From the NCBI GenBank assembly GCA_017302165.1, contig JAFLCW010000004.1:123834-157085 (forward strand): DNA of 33,252 bases. Direction: 5' to 3'. The notes beneath the pieces are model-generated. The model searched no databases, was not told the DNA's origin, and worked only from the letters and a program-made list of their open reading frames with translations. Positions 1-9,364 of the stretch are shown piece by piece. The position numbers and the translations under genes were made by a program. Position 1 is the first letter of the stretch; every line of letters begins with the position of its first letter. This DNA comes from Alphaproteobacteria bacterium. Lineage in GTDB: Bacteria; Pseudomonadota; Alphaproteobacteria; Micavibrionales; Micavibrionaceae.

Positions 1-995
1 ACCAGTGCTACCGTTTTTTTGCCGTGGCCGGGGCTCAAACTATGGGCGTAATCCAACATAGAGATCAATTCTATGGATTCGTCTTCGGCATCGCCTGAAA
101 TCTTCTGCCGCCATTCCGATATCATCACATCGGCATAATCAAGGCGGTCAATTAACTGATACCTCAAAGCTTCACCGCCCGTAAACAACCCTTGATCCAT
201 TAGGTTAGATACCTGAACCGCCGTTAGCCCTCTGCCCACGGCAATTTTCGCCACCATACGTTTGGCCATGTCATCGACAATACTTTGATTCATCTCACGA
301 GATGCGGGCGACGCACCCGAACCCGTGAATGTTTCCATGGCGTTTTTAAATTCTTCTCGGTGATAAAATTCAGCGCGGATACCAATTTTGTCTAAAAGCT
401 GACGCACGAAGGGCGTCTCCATGTTGATACCCGCCAGTGTCATCATGCCCACGGGTTGCATCCATATATCTTCAAACACGCTGGCCAGATAATAGGTGCC
501 CAAACCTGTCCCACCAGCTTCACCGTACGAGGGCGAAAAGGCGCGGGTTTTTTTGCCCGTCGCCCGAAACCGTTCGACCGCTATCCTGATTTCTTCGATG
601 TGAACAGGATCAATCCATCCCCCATCCACATTCAAAATCAAGCCATGCACGCGGTCGTCCTGTGCGGCGCGGTCAATGGATTCAATCAAACGATGTACGG
701 TTAAATTTTGATAAGGAAACGGATCAAAGAGAGTGGGCATGGTGGATGTTTCGCTAACCCCATCACTGGTATTCAGCACAAGGATCATGTCCCCCGGTAA
801 ACCCGCCTGATGGTCACGCATCACAAGAAAAGATAGAATGACGCCCAACACCGCCGAAAAAAGCATAACCGCGCCGATGACAATACATGTTTTAGTAAGC
901 ACCCGCTTGACCAAGCTTGGCCAATGCCAACGCTTGGCGGATATTTCACGGGTACGAGGCTTGGGCTTATAGAAAAGAGAGCGCGTGGGTTTCAT
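1..995 (-). CDS. sppA: Signal peptide peptidase SppA, 67K type (N-terminal part, cut by window edge)
   Basis: Membrane-anchored serine protease of family S49 that cleaves released signal peptides in the inner membrane. The frame is open from an ATG at 995 to the left edge, giving 331 residues; the C-terminal domain with the nucleophilic Ser lies outside. Seen: a basic N-terminus, one membrane helix at about residues 36-58, a 'GLILNVDGG' strand-turn typical of S49 proteins, 'YYLAS' and 'GMMTLAGI', then 'REEFKNAMETFTG', which aligns with the E. coli 'TYKSAVEPF' segment and puts the general-base Lys at residue 217 (K209 in E. coli). It lies 48 bp after aroC on the same strand and is probably the last gene of a fabI-aroC-sppA transcript. 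Family assignment is firm; activity cannot be judged from half the protein. Confidence 0.9.
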   Translation of the reverse strand, partial: MKPTRSLFYKPKPRTREISAKRWHWPSLVKRVLTKTCIVIGAVMLFSAVLGVILSFLVMRDHQAGLPGDMILVLNTSDGVSETSTMPTLFDPFPYQNLTVHRLIESIDRAAQDDRVHGLILNVDGGWIDPVHIEEIRIAVERFRATGKKTRAFSPSYGEAGGTGLGTYYLASVFEDIWMQPVGMMTLAGINMETPFVRQLLDKIGIRAEFYHREEFKNAMETFTGSGASPASREMNQSIVDDMAKRMVAKIAVGRGLTAVQVSNLMDQGLFTGGEALRYQLIDRLDYADVMISEWRQKISGDAEDESIELISMLDYAHSLSPGHGKKTVAL

Positions 996-1043
996 ATCTG
1001 TATTCTAAACACCGCAAACGCAATGTCACGCACAGAAGTTATT

Positions 1044-2132
1044 TTACAAACACTGTGCCTTGTGGCGAAGCCAGTGATCGGCCAACACACAAGCCACCAT
1101 CGCCTCACAGACAGGTGTTCCCCGAAGCCCTACACACGGATCGTGGCGACCTTTGGTGATAATGTCTGTCTCGTGCCCGTTCTTATCAATCGTTTTAACC
1201 GGGGTGAGAATGGAACTGGTCGGTTTAAAGGCCGCCCGCACCACAATATCCTGACCCGTGGAGATGCCGCCTAGAATGCCGCCCGCGTGATTGCTCATGA
1301 AGACTGGCTTGCCATCTTGGCCGATACGTATTTCATCGGCGTTCTGCTCCCCGCCCCAGGCCACACACTCAAACCCGGCGCCAATTTCAACACCTTTGAC
1401 GGCATTAATGCTCATCAAGGCTTTCGCCAGATCGGAATCAAGCTTGTCATAGACGGGCGCGCCCAACCCCGCCGGGATGCCGCTCGCATGAATTTCAACA
1501 ATTGCCCCCGCGCTGGAGCCTTTTTTACGCTGACCATCCAAAAAGGATTCCCATCCGGCGAGTGAACCCGGATCCGGACACCAAAGCGGGTTTTCAGACA
1601 CAAAATCCCAATTCCATCCACCGGGATTTACCAGCTTATGGGGGCCAACCTGAACAACAGCACCCCTAATAGACACTTTGTCGCCAAAGGCATTAACCAA
1701 AATCTTCCGGGCTATCGCCCCCGCCGCCACCCGCATGGCCGTTTCGCGTGCAGAGGATCGCCCACCTCCTCGGTAATCGCGGATACCGTATTTAGCGTCA
1801 TACGTGAAATCGGCGTGGCCGGGACGGAATTTATCTTGAATGTCACCGTAATCCTTGGATTTCGCATCGACATTTTCAATGATCAAGCCAATAGGTGCCC
1901 CTGTCGTTTTCCCCTCAAACACCCCAGAGAGAATTTTGACCTGATCCGGCTCCTGACGCTGGGTGGTGAATTTGCTCTGACCCGGCTTGCGGCGATCCAG
2001 ATAATATTGAATATCCGCCTCACACAGATCAAGGCGCGGCGGCACCCCATCAATTACACCGCCAATCGCGGTGCCATGGGATTCCCCAAAAGTGGTGTAT
2101 TGAAATAAGGTGCCGAAACGATTACCTGACAT
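1044..2132 (-). CDS. aroC: Chorismate synthase
   Basis: Last enzyme of the shikimate pathway: FMN-dependent 1,4-elimination of phosphate from EPSP to give chorismate, in the cytosol. The 362-residue length matches the family. Family signatures seen: 'FGESHG' near residue 16, '[13 protein letters not shown]' followed by 'RVAAGAIA' (FMN/substrate site), and '[14 protein letters not shown]' near the C-terminus. It follows fabI by 6 bp and precedes sppA, so one transcript is likely. Coupling of fabI and aroC is common in Alphaproteobacteria. Nothing is missing or truncated. Confidence 0.97.
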   Translation of the reverse strand: MSGNRFGTLFQYTTFGESHGTAIGGVIDGVPPRLDLCEADIQYYLDRRKPGQSKFTTQRQEPDQVKILSGVFEGKTTGAPIGLIIENVDAKSKDYGDIQDKFRPGHADFTYDAKYGIRDYRGGGRSSARETAMRVAAGAIARKILVNAFGDKVSIRGAVVQVGPHKLVNPGGWNWDFVSENPLWCPDPGSLAGWESFLDGQRKKGSSAGAIVEIHASGIPAGLGAPVYDKLDSDLAKALMSINAVKGVEIGAGFECVAWGGEQNADEIRIGQDGKPVFMSNHAGGILGGISTGQDIVVRAAFKPTSSILTPVKTIDKNGHETDIITKGRHDPCVGLRGTPVCEAMVACVLADHWLRHKAQCL

Positions 2133-2138
2133 ACGTCC

Positions 2139-2996
2139 TTAAGCCGCCTTGTCTTCTTTTTTAGGGGCAATGGATTGCAGGAGTTCGGCGGTCTCGGCGG
2201 CACTATCAACCGAACACATACCCACCGTATGATACCCGCTATCGACATGGAGCACTTCGCCGGTCACGCCCGACCCTAGATCCGAAAGCAGGAAAAGCCC
2301 GGAGCGACCCACATCTTCGATCGTCACATTCCGGCGTAGAGGGGAATTTAATTCATTCCATTTCAAAATGTAGCGGAAATCGCCAATGCCGCTAGCGGCC
2401 AATGTTTTGATCGGGCCTGCGGAAATGGCATTGACGCGGATATTGCGCGGCCCCAGATCTGCGGCCAGATACCGCACGCTAGCCTCAAGCGCGGCCTTGG
2501 CGACCCCCATCACATTGTAATGCGGCATCACGCGTTCTGCCCCGTAATAGGTCAGGGTCAGAAGACTTCCCCCGTCAGGCATCAAATCCATAGCGGCCTT
2601 GGCGACCGCCGTAAATGAGAAAACAGAAATATCCATTGTTTTCAAAAAGTTATCGCGTGTTGTGTCTACATAAAGACCATCGAGTTCATTTTTGTCTGAA
2701 AAGGCAATGGCATGAACCACAAAATCAACCTGACCCCATTTTTGTTTAATGGTTTCAAAAGCTTGCTGAACGCTTTGCATGTTAGTGACATCGCAGGGCA
2801 AGACAATCTGGGAACCCACTGATTCTGCAAGAGGTTTTACACGTTTTTCCAGCGCATCCCCCTGATAGGTGAAGGCCAACTCTGCCCCGGCTTCGTGCGC
2901 GGCCTTGGAAATGCCCCACGCGATTGACCGGTCATTGGCGACCCCCATAATGAGACCCCGCTTACCTTCCAGCCAGTTTTTCGCGCTCTGTGACAT
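2139..2996 (-). CDS. fabI: Enoyl-[acyl-carrier-protein] reductase (NADH), FabI
   Basis: Reduces trans-2-enoyl-ACP in the last step of each fatty-acid elongation round; a short-chain dehydrogenase and the target of triclosan-type inhibitors. With the start at 2996 it has 285 residues. A frame reading 14 codons further upstream is open, but 2996 has an AAGGAA ribosome-binding site 7 nt upstream (plus-strand 3004-3009) and begins 'MSQSAKNWLEGKRGLI', as homologues do. Seen: cofactor loop 'GVANDRSIAWG' (18-28), Tyr150, and the catalytic pair Tyr160-x6-Lys167, the FabI spacing. The C-terminus carries a polar extension ending 'KKEDKAA'. First gene of the fabI-aroC-sppA group. Confidence 0.96.
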   Translation of the reverse strand: MSQSAKNWLEGKRGLIMGVANDRSIAWGISKAAHEAGAELAFTYQGDALEKRVKPLAESVGSQIVLPCDVTNMQSVQQAFETIKQKWGQVDFVVHAIAFSDKNELDGLYVDTTRDNFLKTMDISVFSFTAVAKAAMDLMPDGGSLLTLTYYGAERVMPHYNVMGVAKAALEASVRYLAADLGPRNIRVNAISAGPIKTLAASGIGDFRYILKWNELNSPLRRNVTIEDVGRSGLFLLSDLGSGVTGEVLHVDSGYHTVGMCSVDSAAETAELLQSIAPKKEDKAA

Positions 2997-3022
2997 ATCG
3001 TTGTTCCTTATGAATGTAATGG

Positions 3023-3036
3023 GTGTACTTCTACAC
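3023..3036. promoter_or_regulatory. Small inverted repeat upstream of fabI
   Basis: GTGTA-CTTC-TACAC: 5-bp arms with a 4-nt centre, about 27 bp upstream of the fabI start in the 143-bp divergent region. It could be an operator half-site pair for the fabI transcript or chance; no regulator was recognised. Confidence 0.25.
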
Positions 3037-3139
3037 ATTTTCGCGGGGGCGTCCAGCCCTTTGGACGGGGTGACCTTGACGTTCTGTTAACCCTGTTGGG
3101 GTATGATTTGTCTTGAGAAAAGGGGCTTTTGATAGCGTC

Positions 3140-4744
3140 ATGACACTTCGTCTGGATACGATTGAGCATCTATGTGCCGATGTCGCTGGCGAAGTCCGTT
3201 CAGCCTATCCGGATCTATCGCTTCATGTCCTGATTCACCACCGGGGGCAACTGGCGGAGCGCATAGCCTTAAGCGAGCATGAAATTATACGCCACCCCGC
3301 ATCCCAGACCGGAACGATGATCTTAAAAAAGGCTATCGGGCAAGACCGATCGTCCTTTCTGGGAATGGCCGTCCATCATGATAAAGGATTTTTGGGGCTG
3401 ACCTCACAGGATCATATTCTGGCACTTGCCAATCTCAATATTTCTGAATTCCAAAATCTACAAGAAATGAAAACCTATTTATATCATTTGGCGTGGCATG
3501 CCATTGATTTAACGGAGATACGGCGCAAGCCGGAATACCGAAAAAAATACATGAGCGGCCCGATGATCCCCAAACGCTCTCCGCTTAACTTCGCCAAGGC
3601 CAATCTTCAGGCCGATGTATTCGCCGCCATCATGAGCGCGCTTCATGGGGATGATCAGGCCTTATCTGTACTGGCGGAAAAACGGGCGGAGTATCCTTTG
3701 CTCACACTCTCCACCATCAAGGCCGAGGATTATCCGTTCATTGTGGCGATGGAGTCCACCCAGTTTTCATTTGAGAATATTAACCGGGACTCACTCAAGC
3801 CCGGCAAGTTCATTTCTACTGCGCGGCAGATATCCCTTGAGGTGGGCTTTACATTTGATGATGCCAGTATCCGGCAATGGTGGTCATTCGCCGAACCTGC
3901 GCAGGATATGGCCTGGCGCGGATTAACCCGCGAGCAAATTCTGGGGGCATCTGTGTTTACCAGCGAAGATCCTTATGTGCGTGCCACCGGCTATTTGATT
4001 TCCGAGGTTTTAAACATTCAACCGACGCCCTCATTTGATATGGCGGGCATGTATAACGCCTTTCAGGACTCAGAAAAAAACAAACTTCTACATCAAGAAA
4101 AAATGGAGCAGGTTTTTCAAGACGCCATCAAGGCCGGGATCGCCGAAGAAAGCGGTATTCCGCTTTTGAATGCCGCGAATATTCAAAACGAACATCTGAC
4201 CGAAGGTAAAATTTTGGGATGGTGCGCGACCGCCCTTCAATCTGCGGCGCGCGCTTTTGAACAAGCGCTTGTCACCGGCGGTGCCCCCGATCAAGCCGCC
4301 CGGCATGAGTTCGACGGCGTGAAAGAACATATCGGGTGGGATTCGCTCAAGCAACTCAGCGATAGCATTATTGACCGACGACGCATGGGACATTCTCTCA
4401 CCATGGGTTCGGTGGCCGAAATCTGTAATGAACATCCTTTGTTCGCGCCTATTTTAGGGTCAATCAAAATCACCATGAATGACCCGTCCTATGTACAAAA
4501 ACTGGCGGTCGCAAATGATTTAAGCCTGAGACCCTCTGCCCCGGCACCCGCATCACCGGCACCCGTATCACCTGCGCCGAAAGCCCCCGCGCCGGTATCG
4601 CCCGCGCCTCAAGCCCCCGCGTTCAGTGCGCCGTCTGCCCCTGGGCTGGGTGGTAACCGCGCCGCCGAGATAATGCGTCAACGTCTGTGGCAACAACGTC
4701 AGATGCAAAAAGACAAAACAGACGGGGACGATACGCGCGTCTAA
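3140..4744 (+). CDS. Unknown 534-residue protein with Pro/Ala-rich C-terminal tail
   Basis: I do not recognise this protein. The ATG at 3140 has AGGGG upstream, but at a long 14-nt spacing; an in-frame TTG at 3113 would add nine residues. There is no signal peptide or membrane helix, so it is probably cytosolic. The body (about residues 1-465) looks folded and mainly helical, with several Trp-rich stretches ('QWWSFAEPAQDMAWRG') and a 'HLAWHAIDL' segment that I cannot link to a known active site. Residues near 465-505 are a low-complexity SPAP/APVSPAP linker, followed by a basic/Gln-rich end ('IMRQRLWQQRQMQ'). It is divergent from fabI and ends at a strong hairpin terminator, so it is probably monocistronic. 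The linker plus basic tail suggests a tethered interaction motif, but that is inference. Confidence 0.7.
   Translation: MTLRLDTIEHLCADVAGEVRSAYPDLSLHVLIHHRGQLAERIALSEHEIIRHPASQTGTMILKKAIGQDRSSFLGMAVHHDKGFLGLTSQDHILALANLNISEFQNLQEMKTYLYHLAWHAIDLTEIRRKPEYRKKYMSGPMIPKRSPLNFAKANLQADVFAAIMSALHGDDQALSVLAEKRAEYPLLTLSTIKAEDYPFIVAMESTQFSFENINRDSLKPGKFISTARQISLEVGFTFDDASIRQWWSFAEPAQDMAWRGLTREQILGASVFTSEDPYVRATGYLISEVLNIQPTPSFDMAGMYNAFQDSEKNKLLHQEKMEQVFQDAIKAGIAEESGIPLLNAANIQNEHLTEGKILGWCATALQSAARAFEQALVTGGAPDQAARHEFDGVKEHIGWDSLKQLSDSIIDRRRMGHSLTMGSVAEICNEHPLFAPILGSIKITMNDPSYVQKLAVANDLSLRPSAPAPASPAPVSPAPKAPAPVSPAPQAPAFSAPSAPGLGGNRAAEIMRQRLWQQRQMQKDKTDGDDTRV
4532..4645 (+). repeat. Degenerate tandem repeat encoding a Pro/Ala linker
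   Basis: Imperfect in-frame repetition of codons for 'SPAP', 'APVSPAP' and 'KAPA/QAPA' units within the unknown 534-residue protein. It is low-complexity and would be expected to vary in length between strains. Confidence 0.6.
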
Positions 4745-4763
4745 TCCTGCCCCGCTCAAATAA

Positions 4764-4792
4764 AAAAAGCCGCCTTTAGGCGGCGGCTTTTT
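4764..4792. terminator. Bidirectional intrinsic terminator
   Basis: GCCGCC-containing stem flanked by A-run and T-run: AAAAAGCCGCC (4764-4774) can pair with GGCGGCTTTTT (4782-4792) around a 7-nt loop. It lies between convergent genes ending at 4744 (plus) and 4811 (minus) and can serve both. It is the clearest terminator in the window. Confidence 0.8.
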
Positions 4793-4810
4793 CAAATGAT
4801 CTCTCAGCCA

Positions 4811-5287
4811 TTAGCCGACAATTTCCCATGATCCATCGGGCTGGCGGCAGGCGATACCGTAGCCTGTTTCTTTTTGGCCGCCGACATTGATAGTCTGGTT
4901 ATATTCCCGGCAATACCGCCCGGCTGTGTCATTGCCGTCACGCGTAGGGGTTACCACGCCGCTATTGCCACTCTCGGGGTTATTCCAAGAGATGGCCTGA
5001 CCGATGGGTGCCGTATGCGCTTGGGCGTTGGCTTTTTGGGCATAGGCCATGTCCGCCTTGTCCAGCGAGCGTCCAATTTCACTTCCGACCAGAACGCCAA
5101 GCAGAGTCCCCACGCCAGCCGCCCATAAACGGCCAGACCCTTCACCCACCTGTGAGCCGAGCACACCGCCGATAATCGCGCCAGAGCCACCACCTATCAA
5201 TTCCTTGGTGCCGCGATCATTCAGCGTTTCACACCCCGAGAGCGCGACGCCAGCGATCAGCGTCAGTGTTAATAATGTTTTTTTCAT
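4811..5287 (-). CDS. Outer-membrane lipoprotein, 17-kDa surface antigen / SlyB type
   Basis: 158 residues. A lipoprotein signal peptide ends in the lipobox L-S-G-C with the acylated Cys at residue 19. Residues about 30-75 are a glycine-zipper region ('IGGGSGAIIGGVLGSQVGEGSGR') with two GxxxG-rich hydrophobic segments, and the C-terminal 'GRYCREYNQTI...GYGIACRQPDGSWEIVG' matches the conserved end of rickettsial 17-kDa antigens and related proteins. Role: lipid-anchored envelope protein of unclear biochemical function. The AAGGAA site upstream fits an ATG at either 5287 or 5290; I chose 5287 because its spacing is 7 nt. It is transcribed divergently from pdxH. Confidence 0.9.
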   Translation of the reverse strand: MKKTLLTLTLIAGVALSGCETLNDRGTKELIGGGSGAIIGGVLGSQVGEGSGRLWAAGVGTLLGVLVGSEIGRSLDKADMAYAQKANAQAHTAPIGQAISWNNPESGNSGVVTPTRDGNDTAGRYCREYNQTINVGGQKETGYGIACRQPDGSWEIVG

Positions 5288-5391
5288 CATCGCGTTCCTT
5301 TCTTGCGATTATTCGAATAAGTTGTAATCTAGTGGAGAATTTAGTCTAAAAAAGGGCTAAGACACAAACGAAATAACATAGTTTTGACAAA

Positions 5392-5991
5392 ATGACCCCA
5401 CTTCCTCAGGCAACAGATCACCCTTTCGACGTTTTTCGCACTTGGTTACAGGATGCCGAAAAAAAAGAACTCAGCTATCCGAATGCTTTTTCATTCGCCA
5501 GCGTGAATGCTGATTCTCAACCTTCGGTACGCACACTCCTTCTAAAAGGGCTGGATGATCGTGGTTTCGTTTTTTATACCAACACCCAAAGCCGCAAGGG
5601 CGATGACCTGCGCGCTAACATAAACGGCGCGATGCTTTTTTATTGGAAGACCTGCCAGCGGCAAATCCGGATCGAAGGCGTCACTGAACGCGTAAGTGAA
5701 ACCGAAGCCGATTCATATTTTGCCACACGCCCTCGCGAAAGCCAGATCGGTGCCTGGGCGTCGGCACAATCACGCCCGCTGGGGCAATATGAAGACTTAC
5801 AAGAATCTGTTGCCCGTTATAGGGCACAATTCAAGGATAAAGACGTGATCCCCAGACCTCCCCACTGGTCCGGATATCGTCTAATTCCACACGCTGTTGA
5901 ATTCTGGGTCGAAGGTGAGTTTCGTTTACACCGTCGTTTCCTCTATCGCCGAAACGGCGCAGACTGGCAGATGGCTTTATTAAATCCATGA
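5392..5991 (+). CDS. pdxH: Pyridoxamine/pyridoxine 5'-phosphate oxidase
   Basis: FMN enzyme that oxidises PNP or PMP to pyridoxal 5'-phosphate in vitamin B6 synthesis and salvage. 199 residues, normal for the family. Seen: 'QPSVRTLLLKG', 'GFVFYTNTQSRKGDDL' (FMN phosphate contacts), 'ESQIGAWASAQS' and the C-terminal 'PHAVEFWVEGEFRLH...LLNP' with the substrate-binding R-L-H. The usual RLHDR is RLHRR here. No clear ribosome-binding site precedes the ATG. The stop overlaps the next gene in an ATGA, so translation is coupled to the M29 peptidase. Confidence 0.96.
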   Translation: MTPLPQATDHPFDVFRTWLQDAEKKELSYPNAFSFASVNADSQPSVRTLLLKGLDDRGFVFYTNTQSRKGDDLRANINGAMLFYWKTCQRQIRIEGVTERVSETEADSYFATRPRESQIGAWASAQSRPLGQYEDLQESVARYRAQFKDKDVIPRPPHWSGYRLIPHAVEFWVEGEFRLHRRFLYRRNGADWQMALLNP

Positions 5992-7490
5992 TATATCTTG
6001 ATGATGTGATAAAACGCGCCCGCGCCTTGTCTGGCCATATGGGGCTGTTTGAAAGTGTTTTGGATGACATCCTCACACAAGCACTTACGCCTGACGTATC
6101 GTTAGATATACAGATAGATCTGGATCATCGCATTCAACGTTTAGAACAGATTCAGACAGCCGGATTAACAAATAACGTCTTGTTCAAAACTGAACTTGAG
6201 AATTTAAGTCCCCCGACATGGCGGAATTTTGAAAGCCTCAATGCCCCTTTGATCAAACAGAAAATGGTTGCAGACAGGTTGTATTTAGGACGCGAGCAAA
6301 AAAATGGACTAACGCTCCTACGCCTCGACCGATATAGCAAAATGATTGCCCATACGGTGATTGAAAGTCACCTTAAAGACGATGCACCCTTTTTGATTAT
6401 GTTTGGTGACAGTGATTTTAATACGCTAGTGATTAATCATGCGCCTGAACATCATGTTGAGGCGTTAGCGCAGTCTTTCTTGAACCGCGTTGATAAGGTC
6501 ACGGCCAGCACGGCCATCCGCGAAAGTGGAAGCCCTTCTCGCATACAAAAAAACAAAACCAAACATGATCTCTTTGCAAAAATAGTGCGCCCGTATGGGG
6601 AGCGTACGATGTCAGGGCAGATCAGATGGGTTTTAACCGTCATCCCATCTGTTTTTGATGCGGAGCGCGATGACATCCCGCATGATGAATATACTTCCCA
6701 TTACTTGGAAATGTGCGACCAACCGCTCGATTATGATGATACGCCGCACAAGGAACTGATTAAGGCATTAAATACCGCCTCTGAGCTTCGGTTTACCAAC
6801 CGGGATGGGACGGATGTCAGCATGTCATTGATTGATCATGATGGAAAACATTTTACGTTTTGTAATAGCACCCATAAACGTAATGTTCCGGGATCTGAAG
6901 TCTTTAGCGCCCCCCGTCGTGATAGCGTTCAAGGTATCGTCGTCGCACGCGGCAAACATCCTTTGCGGGGAGAAAGTACCAAAACTATTCGTGATTTGAC
7001 GTTATGGTTTGATCAAGGCCGGATCATCAAATTCAAAACCGCCAGCACAGAAGAAGATGCCCTGTTTCAATCTCACCTGGATCGTGACCCCAATAATTAT
7101 TATATTGGCGAGATTGGAATTGGCACGAATCCCTATCTCAAGGCGCATATTGCCAATACATTGCTGGTTGAAAAAATAGGCGGCCAATTTCATCTGGCGT
7201 TAGGCGGATGTTATACCATGACGGATTATGTGGGAGACCCTGTACACGTGAATAACGGCAACCATACAGCCAATGGCGACCATTGGGACATAGCGACGAT
7301 GTTATATGGACGCGAAGGCAGGATTTACCTGGATGGACGATTAATCATGGATCATGGACGGTTTTTGGAGCCTCAATATGCCGTACTTAATGACGGATGG
7401 GCGGCGGTTCCTATGGATAAACGCCCTGCCCACCGCCAAAATCTCCTGACATTTCCCTTACGTTTTGAACGAGAGATCGAATCATCATGA
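5988..7490 (+). CDS. M29-family aminopeptidase (AmpS/PepS-like)
   Basis: Metallo-aminopeptidase releasing N-terminal residues from peptides in the cytosol. 500 residues, longer than the roughly 410 usual for AmpS/PepS, with the extra length in the N-terminal part. The metal-site signature is complete: 'PGSEVFSAP' with Glu304, 'GEIGIGTNP' with Glu375, 'VEKIGGQFHLALG' with Glu395 and His402, Tyr409, and 'DHWD' with His432 and Asp434. The residues correspond to the two-metal site of M29 enzymes. It overlaps pdxH upstream and htpG downstream, each by 4 bp, so the three are translated from one message. Confidence 0.88.
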   Translation: MIYLDDVIKRARALSGHMGLFESVLDDILTQALTPDVSLDIQIDLDHRIQRLEQIQTAGLTNNVLFKTELENLSPPTWRNFESLNAPLIKQKMVADRLYLGREQKNGLTLLRLDRYSKMIAHTVIESHLKDDAPFLIMFGDSDFNTLVINHAPEHHVEALAQSFLNRVDKVTASTAIRESGSPSRIQKNKTKHDLFAKIVRPYGERTMSGQIRWVLTVIPSVFDAERDDIPHDEYTSHYLEMCDQPLDYDDTPHKELIKALNTASELRFTNRDGTDVSMSLIDHDGKHFTFCNSTHKRNVPGSEVFSAPRRDSVQGIVVARGKHPLRGESTKTIRDLTLWFDQGRIIKFKTASTEEDALFQSHLDRDPNNYYIGEIGIGTNPYLKAHIANTLLVEKIGGQFHLALGGCYTMTDYVGDPVHVNNGNHTANGDHWDIATMLYGREGRIYLDGRLIMDHGRFLEPQYAVLNDGWAAVPMDKRPAHRQNLLTFPLRFEREIESS

Positions 7491-9364
7491 CAACACATAC
7501 ACATAATTTTGATACAGACGTATCCCGTTTATTGGATATTGTGGCGAATGCCCTTTACACCAATCAAGATGTATTTCTGAGGGAGTTAATTTCAAATGCG
7601 GCAGATGCGTGCGACCGCCTGAGATATGAACAGGTACTAAACCCCGCCTTAGCCACGGGCAAGTCCGCCCGCATTCATATTTCCAAAAATACCGCCGCGC
7701 GCACCTTGATGATACGTGATAACGGGATTGGCATGAGTGAACCAGAATTGCGTGAAAATCTGGGAACAATCGCCCGGTCTGGTACCGCCAAAATAATGGA
7801 ACAGGTCAAGGATAAATCGTCCCTTAACTTGATCGGGCAATTTGGCGTGGGGTTTTACGCCTCCTTTATGGTGGCCAGCCGCGTTGAGGTAATCTCCCGG
7901 AAGGCAGGAGAAAATAACGTCTTTTATTGGGAATCCGATGGTAAGACGGGGTATAATATTCGCCCAGCCTCTCAGATAGAATCTGATCTTTTATTAGAGG
8001 CCGCGGGCACAGCGATCATACTTCATATCAAGGATTCAGCTTCGGAATTCTTGATTGATGACAAAATCAAACAAGTGGTTCTCAACTGGTCAGATCATAT
8101 TGATGTCCCCGTGTATCTAGAACTGGAAGATTTGCCAGTCAATGCAGGATCTGCCCTTTGGACACGTCCACGTGACACGATAACCCCGGCGCAATATAGC
8201 GATTTTTATCATCATATCGGACATGTGTTTGATGAGCCTGTCATGACGGCACATTGGACGGCCGAAGGTACGATGGAATATACGGCGTTGTTGTTTATCC
8301 CCTCGATGCGGCCATGGGATTTATATGACCCGGGACGCAAGCATGCGGTGCGTCTTTACGTGAAGCGTGTTTACATCACGGAAAATGTTGAAAATCTCGT
8401 TTATCCTTGGCTTCGCTTTATGCGGGGAATTATTGACTCTCAAGATCTACCTTTGAATATCAGCCGGGAAATGCTCCAGCGTAGTGCAATTGTTGAGAAA
8501 ATTCGCCGAAGCGTGACCAAAAAGATTTTGTCTGAATTGTCGGCGCTATCTCAAAAAGACCCTGCCGCTTTTGATACATTCTGGCATCAATTTGGTGCGG
8601 TGATAAAAGAAGGCCTCTATGATGCAGTAGAACACCGTGATGACATTTTCAAAATCTGCCGCTTTTTTTCATCGTATCAAGACAGTTTGACATCACTAGA
8701 AGAATATCTCTCGCGCATGAAACCGTCACAAGAAGATATTTATTACATGACGGGAGAAAAACGAGAGTCATTAAAACACTCCCCTCAATTAGAAGGTTTT
8801 ACCTCCCGAGGGCTCGAAGTTTTATTCCTAACCGATACGATTGACCCGTTCTGGCTTCAGATGGTAAGCGCGTATCAGGGTAAGAAATTTGTTTCCATTA
8901 CCAAAGGGGATATTAATCTTGACCGCTTTAGCTCTTCCAAAGGCGAGGCGGCACCGGTTAACACGCCCCCAGAAAACCACGACCACATCGAAAAATTGAT
9001 TTTATTCTTATCACAGGAATTATCGGGGGATGTGGGATCTGTACGCATATCTAAACGCCTGACGGATTCTCCTGTCTGTCTTGTCGCTGACGAAAAAGGG
9101 GTTGATATGCATATGGAGCGTGTCTTGAAAATTCAGCAGAAATATGACCCACAAGCCAAGCGTGTCCTAGAGATTAATAAGAACCATCCGCTCATTCAAA
9201 AACTGGCGTTCTTATCGACCTTAGACCCCAAACCCGGCAGTCTAACGGACGGTGCGCGTTTATTACTGGATCAGGCCTTGATTATCCAGGGGGAACCTGT
9301 GAATGATCCTTCATCTTTCGTAAAACGTCTAACGCGACTGATGGAAAGTAGTTTAGCGGCGTAA
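7487..9364 (+). CDS. htpG: Molecular chaperone HtpG (Hsp90)
   Basis: ATP-dependent dimeric chaperone of the cytosol. 625 residues, full length. N-terminal GHKL ATPase motifs: 'ELISNAADACDRLRY' with the catalytic Glu and Asn near residue 30, 'DNGIGM', and the lid 'GQFGVGFYASFMVA' (more commonly GVGFYSAFMV). Middle-domain signatures 'RLYVKRVYI' and 'LPLNISREMLQ' are present. The start codon overlaps the stop of the M29 peptidase (ATGA). No heat-shock sigma-32 promoter stands out directly upstream because that sequence is coding, so expression probably comes from the pdxH promoter. Confidence 0.97.
   Translation: MTTHTHNFDTDVSRLLDIVANALYTNQDVFLRELISNAADACDRLRYEQVLNPALATGKSARIHISKNTAARTLMIRDNGIGMSEPELRENLGTIARSGTAKIMEQVKDKSSLNLIGQFGVGFYASFMVASRVEVISRKAGENNVFYWESDGKTGYNIRPASQIESDLLLEAAGTAIILHIKDSASEFLIDDKIKQVVLNWSDHIDVPVYLELEDLPVNAGSALWTRPRDTITPAQYSDFYHHIGHVFDEPVMTAHWTAEGTMEYTALLFIPSMRPWDLYDPGRKHAVRLYVKRVYITENVENLVYPWLRFMRGIIDSQDLPLNISREMLQRSAIVEKIRRSVTKKILSELSALSQKDPAAFDTFWHQFGAVIKEGLYDAVEHRDDIFKICRFFSSYQDSLTSLEEYLSRMKPSQEDIYYMTGEKRESLKHSPQLEGFTSRGLEVLFLTDTIDPFWLQMVSAYQGKKFVSITKGDINLDRFSSSKGEAAPVNTPPENHDHIEKLILFLSQELSGDVGSVRISKRLTDSPVCLVADEKGVDMHMERVLKIQQKYDPQAKRVLEINKNHPLIQKLAFLSTLDPKPGSLTDGARLLLDQALIIQGEPVNDPSSFVKRLTRLMESSLAA

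Noticed and set aside
1287..2108. Several plus-strand open frames inside aroC
   Set aside because: Shadows of the aroC reading frame; no ribosome-binding sites and no recognisable protein features.
3076..3107. TTGACG / TATGAT as promoter of the 534-residue gene
   Set aside because: The spacer is 20 bp, too long for a standard sigma-70 promoter; no convincing alternative -35.
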